DNA from: a virus
Length of the DNA stretch: 39,623 nt
Strand: one strand, 5' to 3'
Virus record (IMG/VR): IMGVR_UViG_3300036715_001020
Location: 1-39,623 of that record
The notes under the pieces are model-generated. The model worked only from the letters and a program-made list of their open reading frames with translations, did not search any database and was not told the DNA's origin. Position numbers and translations under genes: made by a program. Below, piece after piece: positions 17,828-26,321 of this stretch; the first letter of the stretch is position 1, and each line of letters opens with the position of its first letter.

Positions 17828-18289
17828 ATGACGAGAGAAGAAGCCAACCGCATCGACCAACTGCTCGCGTCCTACGCTATGTTGGACGAGAAGATCGACG
17901 CAGCCAGAAAAGACATCAAGGAGATTGCCGCCAGCACCCACCACATAGCGGGACGCTTTGACGAGCACGTTCGCACCGAAGAGGATTGGCAGCAGCGCGT
18001 AGAGGGCCACATAGCGGATTCAGACGATCGCATTCGGCAGGAGGTTGAGCGGCAACTGAAGTCGGTAAATGAGGTCGTCAGCGAAATCACCGCCGACAAG
18101 CAGAATCGGCGTGCCGTGCAGTCATGGCTTACCGACCGAGCCAAGCGCACCGCCATCTTGGCAGTTTCTCTGTCACTGCTCGCCGCCACTCTCCTGTTGG
18201 TCGTGAACCACGACCACGAGTCGGCGGATGTGACTGCCCTTCTCGCTGTCGCCACTCCATTCCTGCTACTGCTCTTCCGGCGCTCGTGA
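17828..18289 (+). CDS. Coiled-coil membrane protein, XhlA/holin-like
   Basis: 153 residues from ATG 17828 (CCGGAG about 9 bases upstream); a GTG at 17822 is also in frame. Residues 1-105 form a charged coiled coil (EEANRIDQLLASYAMLDEKIDAARKDIKEIAASTHH; EEDWQQRVEGHIADSDDRIRQEVERQLKSVNEV). Two hydrophobic segments follow, about 112-127 (RTAILAVSLSLLAATLLLVV) and 135-150 (VTALLAVATPFLLLLF), ending in basic residues. This arrangement is seen in XhlA-type accessory lysis proteins. A membrane anchor for a tail or ejection component is the alternative. Confidence 0.6.
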   Translation: MTREEANRIDQLLASYAMLDEKIDAARKDIKEIAASTHHIAGRFDEHVRTEEDWQQRVEGHIADSDDRIRQEVERQLKSVNEVVSEITADKQNRRAVQSWLTDRAKRTAILAVSLSLLAATLLLVVNHDHESADVTALLAVATPFLLLLFRRS

Positions 18290-18475
18290 CGAGCGGCAGT
18301 AGGCTTACGGCTGCGGCGCACACTGCATAGAGCCTGGCGGCGACCCAGAAAGCCGCGCTTACCGCCAATCACCGGAAGGGGCATGGCTGGAGCATTCACC
18401 TTTGCCGATAGATGCGGCTCAACGCAAAGATACTTCACTACCTTGCGCATGATGCACCTACAAAGGAGTTGACCA
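18290..18475. other. Spacer before the fibre genes
   Basis: A 186-base gap with no strong hairpin or promoter that I can defend. It holds a possible 29-codon frame (listed separately) and ends with AAAGGAG, the ribosome binding site of the fibre gene. Confidence 0.4.
18383..18472 (+). CDS. Possible 29-residue ORF
   Basis: ATG preceded by GGAAGGGG at a close spacing, reading MAGAFTFADRCGSTQRYFTT then a short basic tail, stopping four bases before the fibre start. It could be a leader or chance. No similarity recognised. Confidence 0.2.
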   Translation: MAGAFTFADRCGSTQRYFTTLRMMHLQRS

Positions 18476-19369
18476 ATGTCAGGAATGTCTAACTACACAG
18501 AGCAGCAGTTGCTCGACTGGTACTACCGCAGGGTAACGTGGACTGGGGCCGACCCCTACATCCGCCTCTACTCCACTAACCCGACCGATTTTGAATCTAA
18601 CCCTCCGGTCGGCGGTACCGAGATGGTCGGCACTGGCTATACACAGTACGGCCAGCTTGCCGCACGAGGCTCGACAAACTGGGCGGTCGTCGCGTCCGGC
18701 AACGGAATGGTCGGCCAGAACCAGCAGACCAGCGCGTTCTCATGGTCGAACGGCTCGGACTGGCCCGCCATCAACGGCGCAGCGCTTTTCGACGGGAACC
18801 TCGCCGGTTCTAATCTCATCTGGGGAGGCGCGCTCACCACGCCGCGTGACCCCTCGGCGGGAGACACAGCGCGCTTCGCGGCCGGAGCCATGCAGTTCAA
18901 GCTCGATGTGACCACGCTGGCGGGCATCAGCACAGAGGCCAAGACGGCCATGCTCCAACACCTGTTCATTGGCGACCAGTCGGCAAACCGCGTCCCGGCT
19001 ACGGCCTACCTGGCAGTCTATACGTCGGCCACGGCCATCAACCTGATGACAGGCGCGAATGGGACTGAGGTATCCACTTCCGGAACCGGCTACTCCCGCG
19101 CAGCCATCACGTCATCGACGTTCTGGACCGCCGCTGCCCCGAGCGGAACCGGCTACAGGATCAGCAACGCCGCCGCCGTGAACTCGTGGAGCGCCGCACT
19201 GACGGCATGGGGCGTCTGCCGCTACGTTGCTCTCGTGGACACTGCCTCTGGAGCAATCGGCCACTACTACGCTATCAAGCAGCTTACGTCCGACATCCAG
19301 ATCGACGCCGGTGACACCTTCTCTATCGCTGCGGGCGACATCTACATCAGCCTTGACGAGGCCAACTAA
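18476..19369 (+). CDS. Tail fibre protein with duplicated domain
   Basis: 297 residues, start set by AAAGGAG 7 bases upstream. Two copies of one fold are visible: residues about 20-142 (YIRLYSTNPTDFES... GTEMVGTGYTQYGQLA ... GAALFDGNLAGSNLIWGGAL ... SAGDTARFAAGAMQFKLD) and about 176-297 (YLAVYTSATAINLMTG ... GTEVSTSGTGYSRAAI ... YVALVDTASGAIGHYYAIK ... DAGDTFSIAAGDIYISLD). The GTEV.G.GY.R ... GD...f.aG.l.i.ld pattern is known from phage fibre proteins of many host groups. The duplication likely gives two stacked receptor-proximal domains. Confidence 0.75.
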   Translation: MSGMSNYTEQQLLDWYYRRVTWTGADPYIRLYSTNPTDFESNPPVGGTEMVGTGYTQYGQLAARGSTNWAVVASGNGMVGQNQQTSAFSWSNGSDWPAINGAALFDGNLAGSNLIWGGALTTPRDPSAGDTARFAAGAMQFKLDVTTLAGISTEAKTAMLQHLFIGDQSANRVPATAYLAVYTSATAINLMTGANGTEVSTSGTGYSRAAITSSTFWTAAAPSGTGYRISNAAAVNSWSAALTAWGVCRYVALVDTASGAIGHYYAIKQLTSDIQIDAGDTFSIAAGDIYISLDEAN

Positions 19370-19394
19370 CTCTCTTTTGACGAGAGGCTAGTCG

Positions 19395-22300
19395 ATGTCG
19401 GCCAACCTCATCCAGAATATCCCGCTGCTCAGTCGTACTGCGCTCAGTATGACGACGGCGACGACCTGGCTGAGTCCTCAGGTCGGCATCACCGACACAG
19501 ACTTCGACGGCGTTACGTCAATCAACCTGGAGGTCGTGGCGACCAACGCCAACTCCACCGCCGTCGATCTGGTACTCGTCTATTGGAACGGGTCCGCGTG
19601 GGCTGATGTAGATACCACGAACGCGAAGGTTACGGTTCCCGGCTCGGTTGCGAACGCGACACGCATTCGCTCAGGTACGAGCTTCAACCTCATCAGCGGA
19701 AACCACCAGTACACCTTCCGCAACGCGGCGGCATCGAGCGCCGTAGTCGCCTACGAGTTCCGCATCATCATCACACAGGTGAATGCCACCAAGACGGCAT
19801 TCTACGTGCCGCTGGGCGGGGCAGTTACGAGTTCCACCAACACCTCGGATACCGCCTACGGAGCCGCCATAGACGCGGTATACAACGGGTCTGTTACAAC
19901 GTTCACATTCCAGAACTCCGTCCGCAGCAGTCTCTTCTACTTCGACGCGAACGCCTACGGGAACACCCTCGGGACAGCCAGCCTGCAAGTAGTCCGCTCG
20001 GTGCAGAATGCCAGCTACGCCGGAAACGACCGCCTCTACAACGTTACTGACGGTCAAGCCGTCGTCACACTCGGCTCCAATACGCAGACCGCAATCACGT
20101 TCTCTGAGACAACGCTGACCGGACAGACCTATTGGGCGAGTGGCAAACAATACCGGATCGAGCATTCCTGCGCCGGAGCTACAACCGCGCGCACCAACAA
20201 CCTGTGGCAGGCGCTCATCGTCATCCGCGTCACCAACCTGACCAAGGGCGAGGTCTACTGGAGGGTCGCAAAGTCCGACTCCACGACATCCGCTTACTAC
20301 CGCGAACACCTACGGGTAAAGCTCGATCACGCATCCTACTCAAACCCAGTCCTCTACCATGAGGTCACCGGAGCTTGTAACGAAAATACCGCTCTAGAGT
20401 GTGCTGTCTACGACCATGGCACCAATGACGCGGGTACGACCAACCCGACACTGCTTGACGCAGTGGTGTGGAACTCTGCGACCAAGACTCGGTATCGGTC
20501 GGCGTCTCTGCCGTTGCCAACGTCTGGTGACCGCTTCATCCACTACAACGCGGCAACCACCAACGCCGACACGTACGCCTCACAGTTTCTCGTAGTAGCG
20601 TTCACGAGCGCGGTAACGCGAGAACTGGCGCTGGCTGGTGAGGCGGTTTCTGGAGTTTCCGTCGCTGCGTCCAAGACCGATGCGACGTGGGAACTTGCCC
20701 TCACAGGCGAGGCCGTCAGCACGGTCGCCGCCAGTGGTACTAAGACGGCCGCAGCAGTCACCCACGAACTCGCGCTGGCAGGCGAGTCCCGGTCCGCAGC
20801 TTCCGCCACAGGGTCCGTCACCCACGCAACGTGGGAACTCTCTCTCGCAAGCGAGTCCGGCAGCGCCGTTTCTGCAACCGGCTCCGTTACCCACGCAATG
20901 TGGGATCTCGCACTAGCCAGCGAGGCCGCATCTCGCGCTTCGGTAACTGGCTCCGTCGTCCATGCGACGTGGGATCTCGCACTAGCAAGTGAGGCCGTCA
21001 GCGCGGTTGTGGCAACCGGCACCATGACCGGTGCAGCCGTCACACATGAGCTGGCCCTGTCTAGCGAGTCCGTCAGCGCGGTAGTGGTAACCGGCACCGA
21101 GACGATCACTTGGCCCACTGGCGGATGGCTCATTACAACCGACACACACATGGTGTCCAGCGACTCCGAGGAGGGAGTCGCTGGCGAGACTCACCCGACC
21201 GAGGGCGGGAACTGGGCGTCCTATATCGCAGCGAACGTGAAGCCAGTAGGTTGGGTTGACTTCGGCGATGAACGCAACACGCAAGGGGTCTACAACGCCG
21301 ATGGCTGTCAGGACGAATGGACAAACTACGTAAGCTCCATTCAGAACCATCTGCCGCACAGCACGGTAGGCGGTCACGGCACGGTCAACGCGACTTGGGC
21401 GCGACTTCCCGGCAACCACGATGAGGACTACCCTAGCTCGGCTGCGCCGCCGTCCGACTTCTCTGCATTCGAGACGACATTCTGGTCCGCTCCGTTCCAC
21501 TGGACGGCCGACTGGACCGAAGCGAAGATACGCTTCATCGGCTTCCACACGCACATCCGCCACAACGGCAGTGTGGACGGCATTGTCGAGACGGATGAGA
21601 TCGACTGGCTAGAATACGAACTCCAGAATCTTCCCTCTGGCTGGTCCGCCGTCCCGTGCTCGCACATCGGCTATGACTCCACGTTCACTCGCACCATCCC
21701 AGGGGGTGCATCTGAGTCTGAGTGTCATGGCGATGCACTGCGCACGATGCTTGCCAAGTACACAGACCGCATCGCCTGGTGCGCGTCGGGTCACGACCAC
21801 ACCGACAACGTGCATCACGTTGAGAACGGCCTCGTGCACATCTCACACGCCGCTCTTGCATATACCGCTGCCGAACCCGAGAACGGCGGCTGGACGCTCG
21901 CCACCTATGACAGCGCCTCAGATTCCGTCACGCTGCACCTCTACGACGGCCCTCCCGGACCTTACGAACCGTCCAGCGTCAACCCGGCGATCACCGTCTA
22001 CATATCGCGCGTTGGCAAGCCGGAGCCAAAGATTGTCGTTGACGGGTTGGTGGCTGAGTTTGCCGGGTCGCTTGCAAATGGCGGAACCGCTCCGGGTAGT
22101 GGCAGCCTCGCTACATGGACAGACACCGCGTTTGGGGCAGTACATGATGACCTGACGGTTACCAGTCCTGCATGGGTTGGTAATGGTAGCTCCGGCAATC
22201 CCTACGCGCTCCAGTTCAATGGCACGAGCACTTCCGGGGTCGGGCCGAGTTCGGTGGACATTTCTCCGCTCATGGCCAATGACCATCCGGGAACACTGGA

Positions 22301-23894
22301 AGCTTGGGTCTACTTCCCTACCGCGCCCACCACCACGACCAACATCCTCGGCTTCCCGCTGGACTATCGGCGGGGCCTAGGCATGTATTGCCGGTCTACC
22401 AGCGGCAACCTTGGCTACTTCCGCAGCACAGATAGCACCAGCGCATACAACTATGGTGGCGACGTACAGCCGACTGCCGGATGGCGACATTGTGTTGTCA
22501 GCTATGAGGGGTCCGGCGTCTGCAACATCTACATTGATGGTGTAGGAGACAGTGCAACTCTCCTCACGTCGTCGCAGCCAGCGGCAGGGACTACCCCTCA
22601 AGTCGTCATTGGTAACCGTGGTGCGAGTACCTATCTCCAATCGGGATACAAAATCGCTACGGCCCGTGTCTACGATCGGGCACTAACACCCGCTGAGGTA
22701 GCTCAGAACTACAACGCCGGAATCCTCGCCACCAGCAAGAACAGAATCCTTGAGATGGCCTTGTCGTCTGAGGCCCAGTCTGCTATGGCGGCCAGCGGGA
22801 CTCGAACGAGTGCTGTTACCACGCATGAACTGGTGCTGACGAGCGAAGCGAATAGTGCTGTCAGTGTCAACGGCTCCGTCACGCACGCTACTTGGGAACT
22901 TGCCCTCGCAAATGAAACCGTCAGCACGGTAACCGTCACCGGAGGCGTCACGCACGCCACTTGGGCACTTGCCCTCGCAAGTGAGTCCGTCAGCTCCGTG
23001 GCCGCGACCGGATCTATCACCCATGCGACGTGGGAACTCTCGCTATCAAGCGAAGCCGTCAGCACTGCAACCGCAACTGGCAGCGTCACGCACGCTACTT
23101 GGGCGCTCGCGCTCGCGTCCGAGTCTGTATCTGCGGTCAGCGCCTCGGGGCAGAAGCAGGGCGCGCAGACGCGTGAACTAGCGGTTATGAGCGAGGCCAA
23201 GAGCGCCGTGACGGCTACTGGCTCCGTAGTCCATGCAACGTGGGATCTGGCGCTTGCCAGCGAAGCCACGTCCGCCGCATCAGTCAGCGGCTCTGTCGTT
23301 CACGCAACGTGGGAACTCTCCCTCGCGTCCGAGTCGAAGAGCGCCGTAGCTATCAATGGCTCCGTCACCCATGCGACATGGGACATGGGGCTCGCCAGCG
23401 AGTCAAGATCGTCAGTGTCCGCGTCCGGCAAAGTCGCTCACGCTACATGGGATCTGGCCCTTTCCTCAGAATCGGCATCTAGAGTTTCCGCCACGGGCGC
23501 GGTGATTCATGCCGTATGGAACCTCGCGCTCGCTGGTGAGGCAGTCAGCGCGGTATCCGCAACCGGCCGCAGGACCTTGGCACCAGTCACCCACGAACTG
23601 GCACTTGCAAACGAGACTTTCTCGGCAGTCGGAGCGGCGGCAACGATCACACATGCCACATGGGAGCTTGTCCTTTCGAGTGAGGCGGTGTCGAGCGTAT
23701 CCGTCGCCGTCAGCGTTACCGGAGGCCACCTGCACCAATGGCACATCGTCTTCGGCGATCCCGAGATTCTGTGGTCTGCCGGGAATCCTAATGCCTCTTG
23801 GACGATGCAGTTGGCCGAACCGCACTTTGCGGCAGGCGATGCGGAGATACCGCTCAAGCTTGGAGCACCAGAGACAACCTGGAGGATTGAATGA
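19395..23894 (+). CDS. Giant tail fibre with embedded metallophosphoesterase and LamG-like domain
   Basis: 1499 residues. About 1-408: beta-rich N-terminal domain. About 409-568: seven repeats of about 23 residues of the type THATWELALASEAVSAVSATGSV. About 575-870: calcineurin-type phosphoesterase with all five metal motifs: TDTH (Asp583, His585), FGD (Asp625), GNHD (673-676), CSH (His757) and GHDH (799-802). About 879-1109: concanavalin/LamG-like domain (FNGTSTSGVGPSSVDIS, GTLEAWVYFPT, VYDRALTPAEVAQNYNAG). About 1116-1446: fourteen more repeats. A 53-residue tail with tryptophans follows. I infer a long repeat shaft carrying an enzyme and a sugar-binding lectin-like head to the cell surface; the phosphoester substrate is unknown. 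Location after the first fibre gene supports virion placement. Confidence 0.85.
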   Translation: MSANLIQNIPLLSRTALSMTTATTWLSPQVGITDTDFDGVTSINLEVVATNANSTAVDLVLVYWNGSAWADVDTTNAKVTVPGSVANATRIRSGTSFNLISGNHQYTFRNAAASSAVVAYEFRIIITQVNATKTAFYVPLGGAVTSSTNTSDTAYGAAIDAVYNGSVTTFTFQNSVRSSLFYFDANAYGNTLGTASLQVVRSVQNASYAGNDRLYNVTDGQAVVTLGSNTQTAITFSETTLTGQTYWASGKQYRIEHSCAGATTARTNNLWQALIVIRVTNLTKGEVYWRVAKSDSTTSAYYREHLRVKLDHASYSNPVLYHEVTGACNENTALECAVYDHGTNDAGTTNPTLLDAVVWNSATKTRYRSASLPLPTSGDRFIHYNAATTNADTYASQFLVVAFTSAVTRELALAGEAVSGVSVAASKTDATWELALTGEAVSTVAASGTKTAAAVTHELALAGESRSAASATGSVTHATWELSLASESGSAVSATGSVTHAMWDLALASEAASRASVTGSVVHATWDLALASEAVSAVVATGTMTGAAVTHELALSSESVSAVVVTGTETITWPTGGWLITTDTHMVSSDSEEGVAGETHPTEGGNWASYIAANVKPVGWVDFGDERNTQGVYNADGCQDEWTNYVSSIQNHLPHSTVGGHGTVNATWARLPGNHDEDYPSSAAPPSDFSAFETTFWSAPFHWTADWTEAKIRFIGFHTHIRHNGSVDGIVETDEIDWLEYELQNLPSGWSAVPCSHIGYDSTFTRTIPGGASESECHGDALRTMLAKYTDRIAWCASGHDHTDNVHHVENGLVHISHAALAYTAAEPENGGWTLATYDSASDSVTLHLYDGPPGPYEPSSVNPAITVYISRVGKPEPKIVVDGLVAEFAGSLANGGTAPGSGSLATWTDTAFGAVHDDLTVTSPAWVGNGSSGNPYALQFNGTSTSGVGPSSVDISPLMANDHPGTLEAWVYFPTAPTTTTNILGFPLDYRRGLGMYCRSTSGNLGYFRSTDSTSAYNYGGDVQPTAGWRHCVVSYEGSGVCNIYIDGVGDSATLLTSSQPAAGTTPQVVIGNRGASTYLQSGYKIATARVYDRALTPAEVAQNYNAGILATSKNRILEMALSSEAQSAMAASGTRTSAVTTHELVLTSEANSAVSVNGSVTHATWELALANETVSTVTVTGGVTHATWALALASESVSSVAATGSITHATWELSLSSEAVSTATATGSVTHATWALALASESVSAVSASGQKQGAQTRELAVMSEAKSAVTATGSVVHATWDLALASEATSAASVSGSVVHATWELSLASESKSAVAINGSVTHATWDMGLASESRSSVSASGKVAHATWDLALSSESASRVSATGAVIHAVWNLALAGEAVSAVSATGRRTLAPVTHELALANETFSAVGAAATITHATWELVLSSEAVSSVSVAVSVTGGHLHQWHIVFGDPEILWSAGNPNASWTMQLAEPHFAAGDAEIPLKLGAPETTWRIE
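20618..21099 (+). repeat. 69-bp imperfect repeats, block 1 (seven units)
   Basis: Coding repeats in the fibre gene, each about 23 codons: ATG/ACG-TGG-GA(A/T)-CT(T/C) followed by a [SLA]-S-E-[AS] block. Units diverge in third positions and several are 25 codons long, so this is an aged coding array, not a recent perfect expansion. Confidence 0.8.
22739..23732 (+). repeat. 69-bp imperfect repeats, block 2 (fourteen units)
   Basis: The second array of the same module, after the LamG-like domain. Typical unit: W-[ED]-L-[AS]-L-[AS]-S-E-[AS]-x-S-x-V-x-A-T-G-S-V-T-H-A-T. Two units carry a different linker (QKQGAQT and RRTLAPVT), as in block 1, suggesting the two blocks arose from one ancestral array into which enzyme and lectin domains were inserted. 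Confidence 0.8.
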
Positions 23895-24190
23895 TAAACC
23901 TCGCCATCCCCGCATCGTCTAGAGAGTACATCAGGGTGCGGGTCACCGCCAAGAAGGACGGCGCAGCCTACGATCCGACTAGCGACCCTGTGGACTTCGC
24001 GTTCACGTCATCCGAAGATGATGACCATGCCGTCTGGTCATCTGGCTCGTGGGAGACTGAGAGCGGTTCCTACTACGCCCGCTACCTCATGCCCGGAACG
24101 ATGAGCGAGGGCGGCTACATTGTTTGGGTGCGGATTACTGACGCGCCAGAGGTTCCGGTCCGCAAAATCGGCCGCATCACGCTCTTCTAA
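23891..24190 (+). CDS. Small protein following the fibre gene, unknown
   Basis: 99 residues, ATGA overlap with the fibre stop. Beta-rich (REYIRVRVTAKKDGAAYDPTSDPVDFAFTS; SYYARYLMPGTMSEGGYIVWVRITDAPE). Genes of this size after a fibre gene often encode attachment or chaperone-like proteins, but I have no recognisable motif. Confidence 0.55.
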   Translation: MINLAIPASSREYIRVRVTAKKDGAAYDPTSDPVDFAFTSSEDDDHAVWSSGSWETESGSYYARYLMPGTMSEGGYIVWVRITDAPEVPVRKIGRITLF

Positions 24191-24220
24191 AATCTTCCCG
24201 CACCGGCCATCCCTCATTGC

Positions 24221-24239
24221 GGTATACTGTAGGTATACC
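24221..24239. promoter_or_regulatory. Perfect inverted repeat before the endolysin
   Basis: GGTATAC-TGTAG-GTATACC, a 7-bp perfect palindrome with a 5-nt spacer. It could be a repressor operator or a small hairpin. The left arm includes TATACT, a good -10-like hexamer, but no matching -35 was found at the right spacing. Confidence 0.5.
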
Positions 24240-24269
24240 GATTGGCTACTGCAAACAGGAGGAATATCC

Positions 24270-25010
24270 TTGGACTTTCGCGTCGTCAAAGAAGCTATGG
24301 CTGCATACGCAACCAAGCACAAGATTGACATCCCATCTGGGTTCGACCCGAAACGCGACTCATTCGGTGACTTCGCAAAGGAGCTGCTCAAAGGAATCCA
24401 GGCGCACGCTAAGCTGCGTCCGAGTGGCATCCCTACCTCTAACACGATGCAGGCGCTCGGCTTGCTGCCGAGCTACCACATCGAGCACGACTACCACGCA
24501 ATCCACCACTCTGGAACCCGTCCGCTGTCGGCAGTCAACTTCCTTGTTCTGCATGACATGGAGGACACCGCCTATAAAACCGCCGCTGAGGATGTCGGCC
24601 GATACTTCGAGATGGAGGCGTCTGGCGGTTCGTCGCACTACGGCGTTGACAACAACTCAATCCAGCAGTATCTCGGTCTGAACGTCGTTGCTTGGGGCGC
24701 TCCAAGCGCCAACTATGACGGCATCCACATCGAGCAAATGGGTTCCGCCTCGTGGTCACGCAGCGAGTGGCATAAAAAGGCCGGAGACACCATCGACCGC
24801 ACCGCTTGGCTGTTGGCCTACCTGCACAACATCACCAACATTCCGCTGCGCCTGCTATCGGTCCAGGAGACAAAGGCACGCACGAGAGGCGTCATCACCC
24901 ACAAGCTCGCCACGGCAGCGTTCGGCGGCACGCATACCGACCCCGGAAGCGGCTATCCGCTTGATGACGTGATTGACCGCGCCAACGAGTACGCGAGGTA
25001 CATCGGCTGA
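24270..25010 (+). CDS. Endolysin, N-acetylmuramoyl-L-alanine amidase (Amidase_2-like)
   Basis: 246 residues from TTG 24270, chosen because AGGAGG lies about 6 bases upstream; a longer frame would run back into the previous gene. After an N-terminal helical segment, a domain of the amidase_2/PGRP family reads VNFLVLHDMEDTAYKTAAEDV (candidate zinc ligand His95). Next come SGGSSHYGVDNNSIQQYL, HIEQMGSASWS and GVITHKLATAAFGGTHTDPG (His211, His222 and the conserved DPG). Such enzymes cut the bond between muramic acid and the stem peptide at the end of infection. I see no separate cell-wall-binding module after it. Confidence 0.85.
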   Translation: MDFRVVKEAMAAYATKHKIDIPSGFDPKRDSFGDFAKELLKGIQAHAKLRPSGIPTSNTMQALGLLPSYHIEHDYHAIHHSGTRPLSAVNFLVLHDMEDTAYKTAAEDVGRYFEMEASGGSSHYGVDNNSIQQYLGLNVVAWGAPSANYDGIHIEQMGSASWSRSEWHKKAGDTIDRTAWLLAYLHNITNIPLRLLSVQETKARTRGVITHKLATAAFGGTHTDPGSGYPLDDVIDRANEYARYIG

Positions 25011-26305
25011 TGGCCGCCCCGCGCTGGGAGCCGGGTCCCGGCGAGTTCGAGAAAGCAGCCGCTAAGGCCACGAGCGTTTCCGACCTCGCGTCGCGGCTCG
25101 GCGTGGCGAAGGATACCCTGCGGCGATGGGCGCGCGAATCCGGCGTTGACCTATCGCCCTATCAGGCAGTCACCGGTCGCGGGCGCAGGATTGTCTACGA
25201 CAACCCATCAGCGCAGGTGGAGCACGACCGCGAAGTCAAGCGCCTCACCGATCGCATCAAGGAGCTTGAGAAGCTCTACGATGCGGCAAACGCCGAGGCC
25301 AACCTGCATGAGGAAGTGCTGCGCGTTGCGCGCCACACGATGGAGCCATTACCGGCAGTCGCTATCGAATCTCCGCATATCGGGAAGAGCGACATTGACG
25401 AGGACGCAATCCTCGCGTGGGCCGACTGGCACTTCGGCGAGGTCATAGACTTCGACGTGATGCGCGGGTTCAACGTCTATGACCCGGTTATCGCCTGCCG
25501 TCGGGCACAATACACTGTGGACACGACGCTCGACATCCTCTTCGCCTGCCACGTCGGCACTACGTTCAAGAGGCTGTTTGTTTTCGACCTGGGAGATTCA
25601 ATCAACGGCGACCACCTGCCAGAGCAAATGGCTACCAACGCGGCAGGAGTCTTTCGATCTATGAGGATGGCTGCACTCGTAAAGGCGGCTGCGCTCTCAG
25701 AGCTGTCGGCGCACATCCCGGTGACGTATGTTTCGGTGCCCGGCAACCACGGCAGACGGTCGCAGAAGATGCAGTGGAAGGACCCTACCGAGACGGCCGA
25801 TTGGCTCATCGCCGAGATGGTGCGCGATCTCGTGAGTCAACAGGAGCGCGTCGAAGTCATCGTGCCGCGCGCGTGGACAGTGGGCATCGACATCCGTGGC
25901 TGGAGCCACTCGCTCAACCACGGCTACTCGGCGGCGCGCGGAGGATACGGCGGCATCCCGTTCTACGCATTTCAGCGCACCGACGGTAAGATGACCGCTC
26001 TGGAGTCAAGTCATGGGCGACAGGCGCATCACCGCTGGTACGGGCACATCCACACCCATGCCGAGCTTCCCAAGCTGGACGGCGTTGGCGAGCAGCACAT
26101 CGTCGGCAGCCTCAAGGGCGGAGACGAATACGCTCTTGAGGAGCTGCACTCATACAGCGAACCTACTCAGAAGCTCGTAGGATGCCACGAGAAGTTCGGC
26201 GTAAGCTGGCGCTATCCGTTGCAGGTCAAGTGGGGAGATGAGTCTGCGAGTCGCTACGAAAAGCTCCTCGACCAATACATGGCGAGCGCCACGCTCGCGA
26301 CCTGA
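25010..26305 (+). CDS. Metallophosphoesterase with N-terminal HTH
   Basis: 431 residues, TGATG overlap with the endolysin. Residues 21-45 form a helix-turn-helix (TSVSDLASRLGVAKDTLRRW), 70-110 a predicted coiled coil, and 125-430 a calcineurin-type phosphoesterase: WADWH (Asp139, His141), LGD (Asp196), GNHG (245-248), NHG (His304) and GHIHTH (345-350). Related proteins occur in many phages next to lysis or replication genes and are annotated as nucleases or phosphatases; the substrate is not visible here. The HTH suggests DNA or terminase binding. It is distinct in motif spacing from the fibre phosphoesterase. Confidence 0.8.
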   Translation: MAAPRWEPGPGEFEKAAAKATSVSDLASRLGVAKDTLRRWARESGVDLSPYQAVTGRGRRIVYDNPSAQVEHDREVKRLTDRIKELEKLYDAANAEANLHEEVLRVARHTMEPLPAVAIESPHIGKSDIDEDAILAWADWHFGEVIDFDVMRGFNVYDPVIACRRAQYTVDTTLDILFACHVGTTFKRLFVFDLGDSINGDHLPEQMATNAAGVFRSMRMAALVKAAALSELSAHIPVTYVSVPGNHGRRSQKMQWKDPTETADWLIAEMVRDLVSQQERVEVIVPRAWTVGIDIRGWSHSLNHGYSAARGGYGGIPFYAFQRTDGKMTALESSHGRQAHHRWYGHIHTHAELPKLDGVGEQHIVGSLKGGDEYALEELHSYSEPTQKLVGCHEKFGVSWRYPLQVKWGDESASRYEKLLDQYMASATLAT

Positions 26306-26321
26306 GGGAGTGAGAGTAGAG

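Noticed and set aside
20618-23732. Repeated 69-bp units in the fibre gene as a CRISPR array
   Set aside because: The units are in frame, tandem without unique spacers, and encode a clear protein repeat.
19395-23894. Diversity-generating retroelement acting on the fibre gene
   Set aside because: No reverse transcriptase and no template repeat; repeat variation is spread over all positions and not limited to adenines.
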